Below the pieces are notes generated by a model. It worked only from the letters and a program-made list of their open reading frames with translations. It was not told the DNA's origin and made no database searches. From contig JAINUG010000037.1 in NCBI GenBank assembly GCA_029706075.1, forward strand, positions 5,336,166-5,400,165: a stretch of DNA of 64,000 nt. Reading direction: 5' to 3'. Positions 24,009-37,231 of this stretch are shown here, piece by piece. How positions within the stretch are numbered: position 1 is the stretch's first letter; each line of letters starts with the position of its first letter. The translations under genes and the position numbers were made by a program. This DNA is from Aldrovandia affinis. Lineage: Eukaryota > Chordata > Actinopteri > Notacanthiformes > Halosauridae.

Positions 24009-27000
24009 TCTCCCTCCCTCTCCCTCCCTCCCTCTCTCTCCCTCTCTCTTTCTCTCTCTCATTGTATTCGGCATTACTGGCTCACCAGGCTTGGCTGCTC
24101 ACCTGTTAAATATTACATTTAATGCTTATCGTTTGGCCGTGGAAAAAGGTGAGGCCTCTTTGTTTTATGTTTATGTTCAGTCAATCTACTTTCATGAAAG
24201 CTTGGCTTTCAAACAATCGTAAATCTCCTCTGCTGAAATTGTCTAGGCCCTACAGTATATGAGGTTCAGTTTTCTAGTTTCTTTGTCTGCGTCGGGGTGA
24301 CGACATGTTGGTTGCTCCTTTCCCAAGGCAGTGCTGCGTTCTCCTCTTCTCTGGTTAATCTTAAACACTCGGGAGGCCTGCCTCGCTCTTCTGCTCCCGG
24401 AGCAATGCTCAGTCGAGGACGGCCATTTTCCTCAGCTTATGAAGTTGCAGCCTAAGTAGTTCCAGGACAGAGGGGGTGGGTTTCGTGTGCGTCTTTCGTC
24501 ACTTTCAACCAATCGGAACCATGGTTCAAATAGCCACTTTCCTCACGTTAAACTTGGGCACAGAGGGTCCCTGGAGATCGCAGCGCGGAGAGTCTGAAAG
24601 CCAAGTCCCTACGCCATTGTTCAGGTGATCATGTGATTCTCGTTGCTCTGTTTTTGTGGAAGGGCTTTGCTCGACAAAGCCGACACTTCAGCTGTCACTC
24701 TAAGCGTCAGGGTACCTTCTCCTTCTTGTTAAGTGTAATTTAATCCCCTTTGTGACCAGGAGCTCTGAAAGCCAAAAGATGTCATAAGCCGTGTGCAGCT
24801 AAGAGGGAGCAGCATTCCTTCAGAGCAGAGCAGACTGGAGCTGCACTTTGTAGCTGACTTGTTGCCAGAGAAAGATTTCTAACAGAGATGGTCATTGTTT
24901 ACACGATGGCAAGAGATAATTATAGGTTGTGAAAATACTTTTTTTTTGTTTTTCTGAGAGCCCAAAACAGAGAGCTGTCATGTCATCACCAAGGCACACA
25001 GGACTGTCAAGGAAGTGACATCATTGGCCATGCATGTACTAGGTAATGAATAGCCAGGCTAAATTTTCTGGCTGGCTCTCACCGAGAAGAGCAAGGGTAA
25101 GAGGTGAACCGGGTGACAGGTTCATTTGAAATGCAAATGACTGATAGTGAAAGCCTGGGCCATTTTGCCATCGGAGCAGATGGATCCAGGTAGCCTTTGT
25201 TTTGAGTTTCAGATATCACTTCAGAGGCTTAATTGCAGGAGTGGGCGAGCGGGAATAGAGGAAGGCCTTTTGACTTGCCGGTCTAGATAACCCTCTCGCT
25301 CTGAAACAATCAAGCTTTTGTCTTTGGAATCTCGAACACACTGACACATCCTATTTTATAGATCACCTGTAATATTATCCGCTAAATCGCTTGTTTTAAA
25401 CCGCCAGCCTGGAGTCTGGAGTTATGTTCGATCTGGAAGTGCTTCTCCCGAGATTGAAGTGACCAACTGTCAAATGAAGTCTGACGGCGTTTTCACACCT
25501 AGTTTGTTTGCAGCATTTATTTCAAACCCTGGAGTGATTCCCCCACTAAGTTAGGTTTGTTTGGGCATATATGAACACAGCAATCGTGCTCATATATGGT
25601 ATTGCTAATTCTATTCTGGAATTCTTAGTGTTGCAAAGCTTGTTTACCTTGACCACGAACATAATGACTTTTTCTTTCGATTACTATTTTCTTTCTGGTT
25701 TGCACTTGTTTTTGCATATAAAAAACAACAACATTGTTCAGCTAACTTTGGTATTATACGGACAGTCAGGATTTTCTGTGAATGAAACTAGCTCTAAATC
25801 ACGTTAATTTGTGCAATACACACTATTAGACTGTCCATTAAATAAAATACCCTATTAAATATTTTTACTTCACAATGTTTAGTCCTTAAAAACAGGTCAA
25901 ATCATACTGGCTCTAGTTATAGCCTACTGATTAGTGTGATTGTCCCATGTGTTGTCCTATGTGCATGTATGTGTGGATATGATCATTTACTCACCCCATA
26001 CACATTAACTATATAGCATTCATAAGCTATTAAATTGGGGTTATAAAAAAATGGACCACACAAAAAATGTGAGCCTGGCTACAGCCTGGACTTAAGCTGC
26101 CATTCTGATCAATGAGGGAACAGTTTGCTCACACATGGCATTGGTTTACAAATTTTGGTCCGCTTAGAAATATTGCTTTGTGAAAAGAAACCGACCCAAG
26201 GGGTAAATGCAACATTGTAACAAATTAGTCCCTGATTCAGAACCGATCAAACAAACTACAGAACTACAAACGTCCTGAAATTGATTGTGTAACGAGTCAT
26301 TTGCGTTGTCCGACATGTTTGTATTTGTCACCAGAGCGCCGCCTAAAATAAACTGAGGTTACGGCATTGGGCTTATCGGAGTTTACCACGATGTGGACGT
26401 TTCCCTGGAGTCCAGGGAATACAAACCCCGCCCGATTCAGACGCATGCAAGGAGGCAGGACTCTGGGCCCTGGGTGGACAGACTGTCCTCCGCAATAGTT
26501 CTGCCTCATGCAAGTGATAGTTTGGCAGGTTGCATGGGAACAGGCGATAACGCACGTACGCACAGATCATTATGAGCGCGGTTTGCGTGACTGCCACATC
26601 CCCGTCTCTGGGCTGGCTGAGCTGCACTGCAGGTGTCATGGGTGCAGGAGCTGCCACTGCAGGCAGGGTTACAAGGGGAGAATTTACAGCTTCGGGAAGC
26701 TGTCAATCACAGTAATGAAATGAGTGGACTCCTATCCTGGGTGTGCCAGGTGATTTACAGTGTAGGCTGAATATGTGTAACAAGAGATGAGATGCTTAAT
26801 CATAAATGTGTTGTAAAGAAACAACACAAGGATGTTCTCTTTCTAGGTCAGTCAAGTGTTTTGCCACAACACATAGAAGTTTGGAACCGATTTTCGGGGC
26901 AGCATAAAATAGCTTTTGGAAAAAAACTTTTTATAATATTTTTTCCTCAATCAGGAAGTCCACAGCATTGTCATTTTTGCTTCTGTTTGAATGTCTTGAA

Positions 27001-30000
27001 TTGTCTTGAACTGGGACTTGTATTTTATCTTCAAACTTTGCCCAGTTGCTTCTAATGAAAAGGGCCAAAAGTAGCCTACCCGAGCTCACATGCTCACAGT
27101 ACTTGACATACTTGGTAGCGGTTGGACACAGTTCCAGGTTTTTTTTATTTATTACTAACTAATTTGAAAGGATTTGTATTTTCTTCCCACTCTGATCCAG
27201 ACACATTTTCAGTAAATTGAACCCATGAGAGTGTGGAATGCAGTCTAATGCCACTAAGCTTAAATGAACACTAAAAGCTTGGTTTTAATCTGCCTGCCAG
27301 GGTAAGTCTTCCAGACTCCAGACATTAAAATCTGTCTCCACTCTAATCCAGAAGTGCACCTAACTCAGTTTCTGACCCTCATTGGCAATCACAGAAGGGC
27401 ACCCTTAGTGGTAGGACCAATGGCAGTGTTTGTTCTCATCCCCACTCTAATTGGCGTGCCGTCTTGTAAAAAAAATATTTACAGCCTGCTCGTCTTTATG
27501 GAAATTACCATAGCAATTCCTCTGAACAAGTTAAACTCTTCTTCTCATGGCTTTGCTACAAATGGGGCTGTTGATGCGGGCTTTTACCTTGGGGACAAGG
27601 TGTGAATGTGTACAACTAAGGTCAGGCCCTGTCTCAAGACCCGGGGCGAGGGAGCGGTAATTTGAAAGGGGAACAGAGCAGGCCTTTTAGGTGAATGCAA
27701 TTTGGCCACTTGTCTTAAGGTTATCTGAAGGGCAGCCAATCCCAGTCGTGCAGGGCTACGCTGCTTTCAGGCTTTGTATCCAGTAAGATACTAACTATCA
27801 GTATCAGTAACTGATTTTAGTGCAATGACACTGATGACACTAATGAACCTAAGTACTTAAATACATTTTTCAAACAACTTGTATTTTTATATTGACATTT
27901 TTAAAAACATTTCCTATTTGGAAGTGTTGTGTTTGCTGTATGCAAGTATGGTAATTATCACCCTAGTTATGGTACTTTAACATTTTAGCATGTGTGGGTT
28001 TTACATTCTTCTGCTGCTCTGAACATGGTGAATGGTAGAGAATGGGTGCCTTCTGGGTGGGAATGGAAAAGTTTTAGCGAGGTCTTATCTGCATTTGATT
28101 AAAGGTATCTGAGCCTCTGCAGCACCAGCTGTCAGGCTTCAAAGCCCGCTGCATTCCTCACAGTATTTCACCACCCTGGCCCAGTGCATCATGGGAAAGG
28201 CAAGGGCTGCCTCCGGCCTTTAGGGCCAGCATAGCAGTCCAGTCCAGTCAGATGCCCTTTGCTGAGGCTCAGGGCTGCCTCCCTGTCCTTGTGTTCAGCG
28301 TCTATTGGATAGCATACAGGTGGATCTAGAGCAGAATGCTTGCAAGCCGGGTAGCTAGGAATGGCACAGTACTTTTCCCCTGTTGCACCTGACTGTTCAG
28401 AGTCTGTGCAAGAAATCGGCTGTTTGGATTCCTGTGGAGGAGCCGTGAAGCAAATGAACAACAAAGGTGACTTTGTTACCCAAGAGTGCAGCAGGTCCTT
28501 CAGGGGCTCTTTCTTTCTCCCTTTCCTTTCTCTCTCTTTTTGCACACTCTCTCTCTCTCTCTCTCTCTCTGTCATGTCCACAGTCAGGTGCTCTCAGCAG
28601 TTCACATTCCTCTCCCTGCGCTCGCTGCACACAAAGCACACAGCCAAACTGGTTTGTTGAGCAGGTGGAGGGAGTGATTCTGAAGTCCCTCCCTGTTGAC
28701 AATCGCTGGGGCTCCATAGCGTGACTGGAGTCAGGAACTACGATAACCTGTGGCCAAGCTGTTCTCTGGAGGAGAAGGAAGTGTCTGTCCCTCTGTCATG
28801 CAGCTTCAAACTCTTTGTGCTCCTTTGTACTGTACCACAGCAGATAAGAGCATATGAATACAGAGACATAATAATGACAAGAACAGGCCATTCAGCCCAT
28901 CTAGACTCGCCATTTAAATAAGATGTCAGGCAACCATATAGAGGCAAAGCAGCTATTTGTGAATGGAAAAGTGAAGCAAGTGTAGAATAACTCAAGCCCA
29001 GATTTTAAATTATGTATGCACTCAAGAAGCAGAGGAATCAATTTAAGATGACTTGCTTAAGATGACTATTTTTGAACACGCTCTGTCCTGTGAGTTAATG
29101 AATAGCTGTGTCTTTCTGTGATGAATTTGTGAATATTATAATTTACAGGATGAAATGGGCAATACACTAGTTGGGGTTTTGCAGAACTAAGCATGATTAG
29201 TTGCAAGGGGAATGGTTGCCAGCAATTATTCAAATTCTTGTGGTTAAATGCACATATCTCTCTGCCTACAGAGAGGAAAACGGTGATTTGTTGTTAATCA
29301 CTGAAGGGAGGAAGAAATATAGGATCATTTATGAAGCTTGTGCTTTGTTCTCAAGGTTGTGCTCCAACAAAATGTGCACAGTGTTTTTGATCACCAATTA
29401 CTAAAACTATTTTAGGACAAAAGATGCTCAAAGACAGAGGGCTTACCGGACTTGTGTCATGGCTCGGTGTGCGGAGCTTTGGTCCAGCAGCGGCTAAGTG
29501 TTTATCTGGGCACGTAATAGTGCTTTATGCTGCTGGTCAAAGGCACAGGTCCATCATCAGGAGAGACAGCAGTATTGTTACCCCGGAGTTATCGCTGTAT
29601 GCACACACCGCCCTTGTCTGGTCTATGTGTCACCTCTCAGCTAATGGCGCTAGTTTCTGCAGTTGCTGTGGTGCACTGTAATATTTCATGGTTTCATTTG
29701 TATAGTTTTGATCCCTGCCCCATTTTTATCTGTAAATATTTACTTGGCGAACTCACCCAGGGAACACCTGACTGCCTCTAAAGTGTTGTAAGATGTTTAC
29801 CTTTTACCTGATTGGTTCTCTTGCAGTGCCGATAGCTCTCTCTTGTTCTGACCCTTTCGCTCCCCACCTCTTCCTACCCTCCTCCTAGTTTCACAACTCT
29901 TGTTGTAAATATTCCAGCACTGCCCTGCATAGCTCCTTGGTTTCAGATGGGTTGGACACTGAATTAATGTAATTAACAAGCCAAAGAGGAGAAGCTTTTC

Positions 30001-33000
30001 AGGTCGAGCCACTAAGACATTCCCTCCGTGTTGCCATTGATAGATGATAGTGAAGACCTGTTTCTCTTCCTTTAAGTGGGTTCCACTGTTTTAGGGCAGA
30101 TTGGACAGCCAGCTGAGATGTGTGGGTGAAAAGGCGTCCGCATTCGGTCTCGAGTTTGAGGCGCTGTTGCTGTAGATTAAACTGTCTGCTCATAAACGGA
30201 GAACGCAAACTGACAGGCCGGTCAGTTGACAAAAGGTGCTTCTGGAGTGAGAGTCCCAGTCCAGAAGAAAAGCGCAGTGCTAAAGCTTGAGGACTGTCTG
30301 GAGACCCCCAGTGGCCTCTCTCTAAATGGGGTCGACCGCCCCATGTGCACAGGGTCACAGTCGGTGAAGAGCACAGATCCGTGCTTAGATCAAATCTCTG
30401 TGTAAGAGCTAGGATCACCATTGCTTCCCATCACCATTCGCTGCCAATCAGAAAACCCTTCCGCAAACGAGATTCTGTTCGGCTCTCTCTGCCAGGATAA
30501 CATTGCGGTTTTTCATCTCCGCCCATGGAGGAAAAACACAATCACAGGAAAACGCAATTACACCTAATAACCACTTACACCATCTGATAATGATCGTTCC
30601 GAAATGAATTGCGTACAGTGTGCGAGACTTAATTTGAAGATGGTTGTTGAAGTTCATCAACCGTTTAGTCTCGCCCTGATTAGTACCGTAATGCAACAGC
30701 TATGAGAGTTCTTGTCTGTTCTATTTAAAGGAGACATTAGCATCACGCCGCACCGGCTGCGGGCCACACAATGGGCTTCTTATCAGTAGCACTCCCTACA
30801 CAGGGACAGGCAGTAGATCTCTCGATACACGCTGCCACGCTGATGCAACACGAACACGGCACTGTCATCCTGACAAAGGACTTGTTATCAGCGCTGCCAC
30901 CCCCGGATGGTCAAAGCTCCCACCCACAGAATACTTGCTCCTGTCAGTCTATTGCCCGTCGAGGCCTATAGGAACACGGGATTTGATTTGAAAAGAAAAT
31001 GGCTCAAACACGCTCTGTGTACTAACCAATTTGCATAGTGGTTTAGCAGGAACCGAGCCTTAATCTGGTCTCTGTCATTGAAGATAAGGTGCACCTGGGG
31101 CATTTCACTCGAATTATTCCCTTGTTCGCTGGAACTATTTAACATGAAAACAAAACCTGTGATGCTCCCAAGTCATGCGTCTGGTTGCCAGCTGACTCTC
31201 GGGTCCTGCAGGACGGCTCGTAATAAAACATAATAATAATAAATTAAAAAAGGTTAAAAAGAAAGAAAATTTAGCACCTACAGCACATATCAAGCAGGTG
31301 ACCTGTACAAGCCGTTTTTATCAATATTTGGTAGAGCCAACCAAATACGTTCCCTCTGAGTAATATATCTCAGAGGAGCAGCCTGGGTTTCCTTTGAATC
31401 GGTGCTAGAGGTTCACATAATTCACAGCTGCCCACCAGAGCTGATGGGTTGTATTGTTGAGCTTAGCGTGGCATTGATTTTCATTATCAGTAGTGAGGGG
31501 CAGAGGGCTGTTTCCTTTCAGCCGTGATAGCACTTAGTCATTCATCACGCCGTGTGAGGTGTTTCATCCAGGATCTATGGGCACTAAAGGCACTGATATT
31601 TTTTTATTTTTCTCACTCTGTATACCCCTTTCATTTTCTCTCTCTTTCAATATTTCACTTTACCATCTCTCTCTCTCTGCTGGTTTCCAGGGCAACCTCC
31701 AACAACAAAGTGCGCGAGATGGTGCTGCTGGAGCTGAGCTATGTGAACTCGAACCTGCAGCTGCTCATGGAACAACTAGAGTGCCTCAACAGCTCCGTGG
31801 AAGTCTACCAGAATGTTCAGTGAGTGATCACCCCTCCCACCTACCCACTGCCTCCCTTTCACCTCCTCAGGTTGCCCACCCCCTTACCAGCCACTTAATG
31901 CATTCCATAAGGCCCCCTGAGGAACCTACATTTGTGTTCTTTTAATGGGGTGGGTGAAGGATTTCTTGAGCAAAATGGCTACATTTCTGTAGATCACCTG
32001 TTATTTATAGGGAATTAGTTCTCAAATGGGTCTGGTTTGTATAGAAAGCTTGACAGTGTGGAGGAGTTTGTGTTTGAGAGCCCTTTTACTGCAGGGAGTG
32101 ATTGACTTGGGGCAGTCCTAAATATTCCTCAGTTGAATTTTTCTCCTAACAGAGTATATATTTTACAAATAGAAGAGTAAGTCTCAAATTATAATTAGCT
32201 ACTGTCTCTGCAGCATATAGGTGACAAATGTTCATATACTATCACTGTAAGAACTCTTTAAAAAAACAAAAAACACAATCAGCGACTGAGCTCATTCAGT
32301 GAACTCATCCCTGTGATCATTCATGATGTAAAGAATCTAAACTATAGATTCAAAAGGAATATGAATCAAGTGTCCTCACACACGGCTGTGTGTTTAATCG
32401 GTCTTTGAAACAGTTCAGGGCTTTTTGAGTCTTCCCTCAAGAGCGTAGCTGCAGATCACATTCTGGAGTCTGGAGCTCCAAGGACAGACCATCATTCGCA
32501 TCGAATGCATTCATATAAACAACGAAGGACACGAAGCGAAACGTGAAGCATGTGGAGCTCATGGAAACAGTGCTGTGGGATACTTGTCATTTTCTTTTCC
32601 TTTTATCGCTCTCCACATGTCTGCAGAGACCTGGCCTTTGTTCAGAGAACCTGTCCCTGGCAGTAATAAACACACACGCCCTCTAAGTGCAGAGGAAGTC
32701 GTGCAGTCTGACAGGCTGTGATTAGATTGACATGGTCTGCCACAGCTCTTGAAGTTCCTGCACACAAAAAAAAAAAAAAAAAAAAAAAAACTTTGAAGGG
32801 AGTGCAGCTAGGAATGCTGACGGAGAGAACCGGAACGGCCGGTTTGGGCGCACCGTGCAACGTGATTGACTCCGCGGATCTGTCATCGCAGATAAACTCA
32901 ACTCCGCTTCACTGAAGGGAAGTCAACACATTTAGCGAGAGGGATTGGTCCCCTCTGTCTTCTCTGTGATACGGTTCCTGATAGAGAGACAGAGACGTAT

Positions 33001-36000
33001 CACACATCTCATGTGTTGCATTTGATTCACATGTAGCCAAAACAAGGATTCAATACATTTAGGAATGCAGCAAGGATGTCGCAAATATCCATTGTCAAAT
33101 GAGTCTTGTTACCCCACTGATCAACGAAGTGACATTAAGCATAGCTATACCAGGCAGACATTCAGGTGGTCTGGTTCAGGAGGCATCTGCATTCGCCGCC
33201 ATGCTCTGCAGGAAAATATGCCACGTCTCCCTTGGCAACTGCCATGAAAAGAATGTTTAGTTATGAACGGTGATGCCTAGCATGGGCCCTGTTCCCTGGA
33301 GACAGGCTAAGGCTTCAGGTTAAGACCGTACATGCATGGACCTCGAAAATGTTGCATCATTAAAGTCACTAAGTGCCAGCCGTTTACAAAGTCATTTCTC
33401 AGACAATGTCTCGGTTCTGATTGAAAATGAATTACCCACCAAACCTTGATAAAAAAAACGAATAAGTCAGTGCCCTCTTTGGTGTATTCTCAGAGGTTCT
33501 TCAGAACGTGTTTCTTAAGTAAGAATTAAGCATTCAGTGTCCGAGTTAAAACCAGAAGCAAGCAGTAGAGAAAATTTAACTTTGTGCAAGACTGGGCTGT
33601 GCTTGGAAGAGGGAAGACATCCAAAAAGTGCATGGCAGAATCTGGCAACTCACCTGCTCTGCTGATATTTGAATAGGGCCCAAAGTTTTTATTAAGCATT
33701 GTGCCTGATGAAAGATGGACTCCGTCAACAGCAGCAAGAGGTTCAAACTGTTGAAACGTTAATTGCTCTGGAAGTGACATTCCTTGTGGAGCGGTACTTT
33801 GGTGTTGAGTCTGGGTGTCTGAAGTGGCCCTGCCCCCGCCCCCATGTACAGCCCTCCCTCAAAAGAGGACTGAAGGCAGGTGACCCAATATGTCCTCTGG
33901 ATTAGTCCATTACACAGCCAAGGGACAGTTTCCATTTCATCTCAAGGATTAACAGAAAAGCCCCAGAACCTGGTCAACCTATCATGATCAACAATGCTCA
34001 AGGGAGTGTCCAAACACAATGTTTACTGAACGGGCCAATCATGTGGTTGCCTTTTGTGTTAATCTGTGGGAATACCAAATGAAGATTTCTTTCCTTCGCG
34101 ATACGGGTGATGACAACAGTGTAGCATTCATCTAGAACAATGGGTTTTTTCTAGTCATGGATCATAAGTTTGGCATCCTTATTCTCCTGCATGAAATATT
34201 ACCTCACCTCTGTAGTTTACAAGAGGAGCATGGAACAATGAGCTTCCTCTGATTTCACTGCATTGCCCATTTTGTGCAGTATCGGTTGGCTGCTTCTTTT
34301 ACTGCAAGCATACTTCAGCAGACAGGATTAGACTGGATTTATGAGGTCATGCACCACGATGCAGCAATCTGTCTGTGGTGACGATACAAAACTCTGCACC
34401 ACCCCCCGTTACCAGACAGCAAAAATACAGCTCTGCCTCGATCAGAAATACAGTGGCACCAAAAAAGCATGCAAAAAAGACTTACAGTCTCCTGCTAAAC
34501 AGTGGAAGAATGAATAATGGATTTGGTTGCTTCGTTTACCCTTAACTGAGAACCCATGAGGAGAAGCACTTAGCATGCAGGTAGTTAATTAGCACTGGAG
34601 CCAAAGTGCTCTCATACGGCCAGCACGGATTCCACCAAGGCAGCCAGAAGGCAGGCTCACTCTCACCGGTGGAAATTTCCCCCAACTCCCCCTCATTAAG
34701 GCCTGCGTTTAGTCTGATCTGCTATTGGCATACCTTCAAATCTCATGGTTTTTTATTGCTTTTCGGGGCGAGTTGGATGAATTGGAGACTTTAGTTTAAA
34801 GGATGGTGGAAATTGAACAGTGATTATTTTTTATGAGAAAGTACTTCATGCCCCACTGTTGTCCAGCTCACACATCATCACATCACAACCCTGGCATGAG
34901 CAGAGATTAAGTGTATTTGTGGAGCTTCAATATTCTTGTGGTTATCTAACCCTACAGAGACATGCCGTTGTTCCCCAGGTCTATCAAAGAGATTTCATAC
35001 CAGAATTACCCATTGCGCTCTTGTGTAAGAATGAGCGTTTATCCTTTCGTGCACTTTGTGCTTGAAGTAATGAGGGCCTGACCATAAAAAGGATAGCATT
35101 TTAATTTGATACTCTTAAATGCACTAAACACGATCTTGTATAGTTTTTTCACTGCACGACAATCTATCATGTACAGTATATGGAAAGAATGGAATTGTTA
35201 AACTAAATGAAAGAGTTCCCCTGCCCCCCCCATGCTGATGAAAAATTACCCCTGTAAGAAAGGAAGGAAGGAAAGGAATAAAGGAAGGTAAACATATTAA
35301 TACCTTCTGATAAGAGAGGAGCACAGACTTTAAACAAAGAAATCAGCAAAGCCAAGTCTGACTACTTGGCAGTACCTCAGTGTATGTTTGAGTACCACTT
35401 CTTTTTTTAAACCAAAGAGGTGGACGTGTCTGTGAAAGCCTTGGGCCACCCTGGAAAGGAGGTGAGGGGTCAAAGGTTAAAAGACACTGCTCTCCTCTAG
35501 ACAGACGCTTCGATAAACACCGCCATTGGGGAAAAAACCTAGTCCTTGTATTCACTCATACCTCCTTTATCCCAGGCCCCTAAAGGGGGTTGGGGGTAAG
35601 CTGTGCTCATGCATGATACATTTAGAGTTGAATACTGAGGGAGATATCAGAAACCCCCCTATCTGGAATCTCTCATGATCAGCCCAATTATAGCTGATAA
35701 GGAACTGTACCAGTTTTACATCTGTCAACAAAGAGCACCCCCCCATCCCCCCTACTCCTTGACTGCTCAGTGAGTGATTGCAGGCCGTGAGTTGTGGTAT
35801 GCCTCACAGTGGTGCTCACACTTCCATTCCACGTATTCCTTCGGCCGGGTACAGTGGCACACTCTGTACTGTACCCAGCTGCCCAGTTCATGACAGTTTT
35901 TGCCTGTCCATTATGCTGATTGTATGCAGAATTTAATAAATTATATTTGATTTCCCCCATTACGGTCAAAAGGAACCCCAAACATATACACAGTAAAGGT

Positions 36001-37183
36001 ATGGAAATAACTGTGCAGTTTGTTCAAGGTGGGTAGATCGCCATCTTGGCCAGGATAATATTTACTCAGGCAATGGTATGAGATTGATGTATTTGCATGA
36101 AAAACTGGCTTGTCCACATAGGGAGTTCCTGATGGTTATCTTTCATGATATCAGCTATGTCAATCATCCACTGTCTACATGTATCCACCTACAGTGCTAT
36201 CTCATTGAGTATGACTGTTTCTTTCCTATCTCATTGTATGTGACTGTTTCTTTCCATTTGTGTGCAGAGAGACTTCCAATATCCCTCTGATCCCGCTGGG
36301 ACTAAAGGAGACAAAAGATGTGGACTTCTCTGTTCCTTTCAAGGTACCGACACAGTTTAGCATCATTATTACACATTATTTAACTTATAAAACAGACTAA
36401 CTTCATTCAGTTGTCCAAAGCATACGGTATGATTCAAAACTATTGCATGGCTTAAACAAGTTTAAAGCAAATTGAGTTAAATGATCCTTTGTAATGAATG
36501 TTTTCATTGCACATCGATGCCATGTGGATATACAGGTTTTGTTTTGAAATGTATATGAAGATACAAAATGGAGGCCCACTGTCACCGTTGCTCCCCCTGC
36601 CTGACGTACTGTAATGTAAATACAGTGAAAGACAATTGTAGGTTAGGTTTGCCCTACTCCCAACCCATCATTAGCATGTGTCTAATGAGAAGGTATCATT
36701 TTCCTCATGTGCCAGCAAAGTCCGGTCATGGTGTTACAGAAGCATGGAGTGTAGCTTGAGGGGTGTCTGTTGGCAGTTAAGGTAAAGGCTTTTTGAGAGC
36801 GAGGCCCTTTTTTGATGTGAACAGAAAACATCTGCCCTCCATCCCTGCAAACTGAAGTCAAAATAAAAAAGGTGGTGGATTTAAACAGCAGTTTCAGCAC
36901 TTTTTGAATACTGCTATTGCCTCTGAGCTCTGTTCCCTGACCTGAGTTCTCCACGTCTCCCTGTGACAGGACTTCATCCTAGAGCATTACAGCGAAGATG
37001 GCTCCAACTTTGAAAATGAGATCGCTGACCTCATGGACCTGCGCCAGGTACAGCATGTGATATGGCACAGTTTTAATGCTGAAAGGGATAGAGTGGCATT
37101 TTAGTATATACCCATGACTATTAAATTGCCTCAATTGTCTTCTTTATGATGTACGTTTCAGCATGTGTTGTTTTTCTTGTCCA

Positions 37184-37231
<48 letters not shown>

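Larger units (their letters stand above)
23793..31690 (+). other. rhpn2: rhpn2 intron 2 (largest rhpn2 intron)
   Basis: A 7.9 kb intron. It holds a long pyrimidine-rich (CT)n/(CA)n tract at 23855-24062, a probable DNA-transposon relic around 25485-26290, a (CT)n run at 28546-28571 and an interspersed-repeat fragment at 28869-28918. The remainder shows no exon that I recognise. Confidence 0.75.
31820..36267 (+). other. rhpn2: rhpn2 intron 3
   Basis: A 4.4 kb intron with a run of 25 A at 32766-32790, an AAGG-rich patch at 35256-35290 and a duplicated TCTCATTG...TGACTGTTTCTTTCC unit just before the exon 4 acceptor. No additional exon is recognised. Confidence 0.8.

Noticed and set aside
31559..31945. 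128-codon plus-strand open frame overlapping rhpn2 exon 3
   Set aside because: It is in a different frame from the conserved HR1 coding frame and contains intron sequence on both sides.
32640..32860. Retrogene suggested by the 25-A run
   Set aside because: No coding similarity or target-site duplication is visible around the poly(A), so only the homopolymer is reported.
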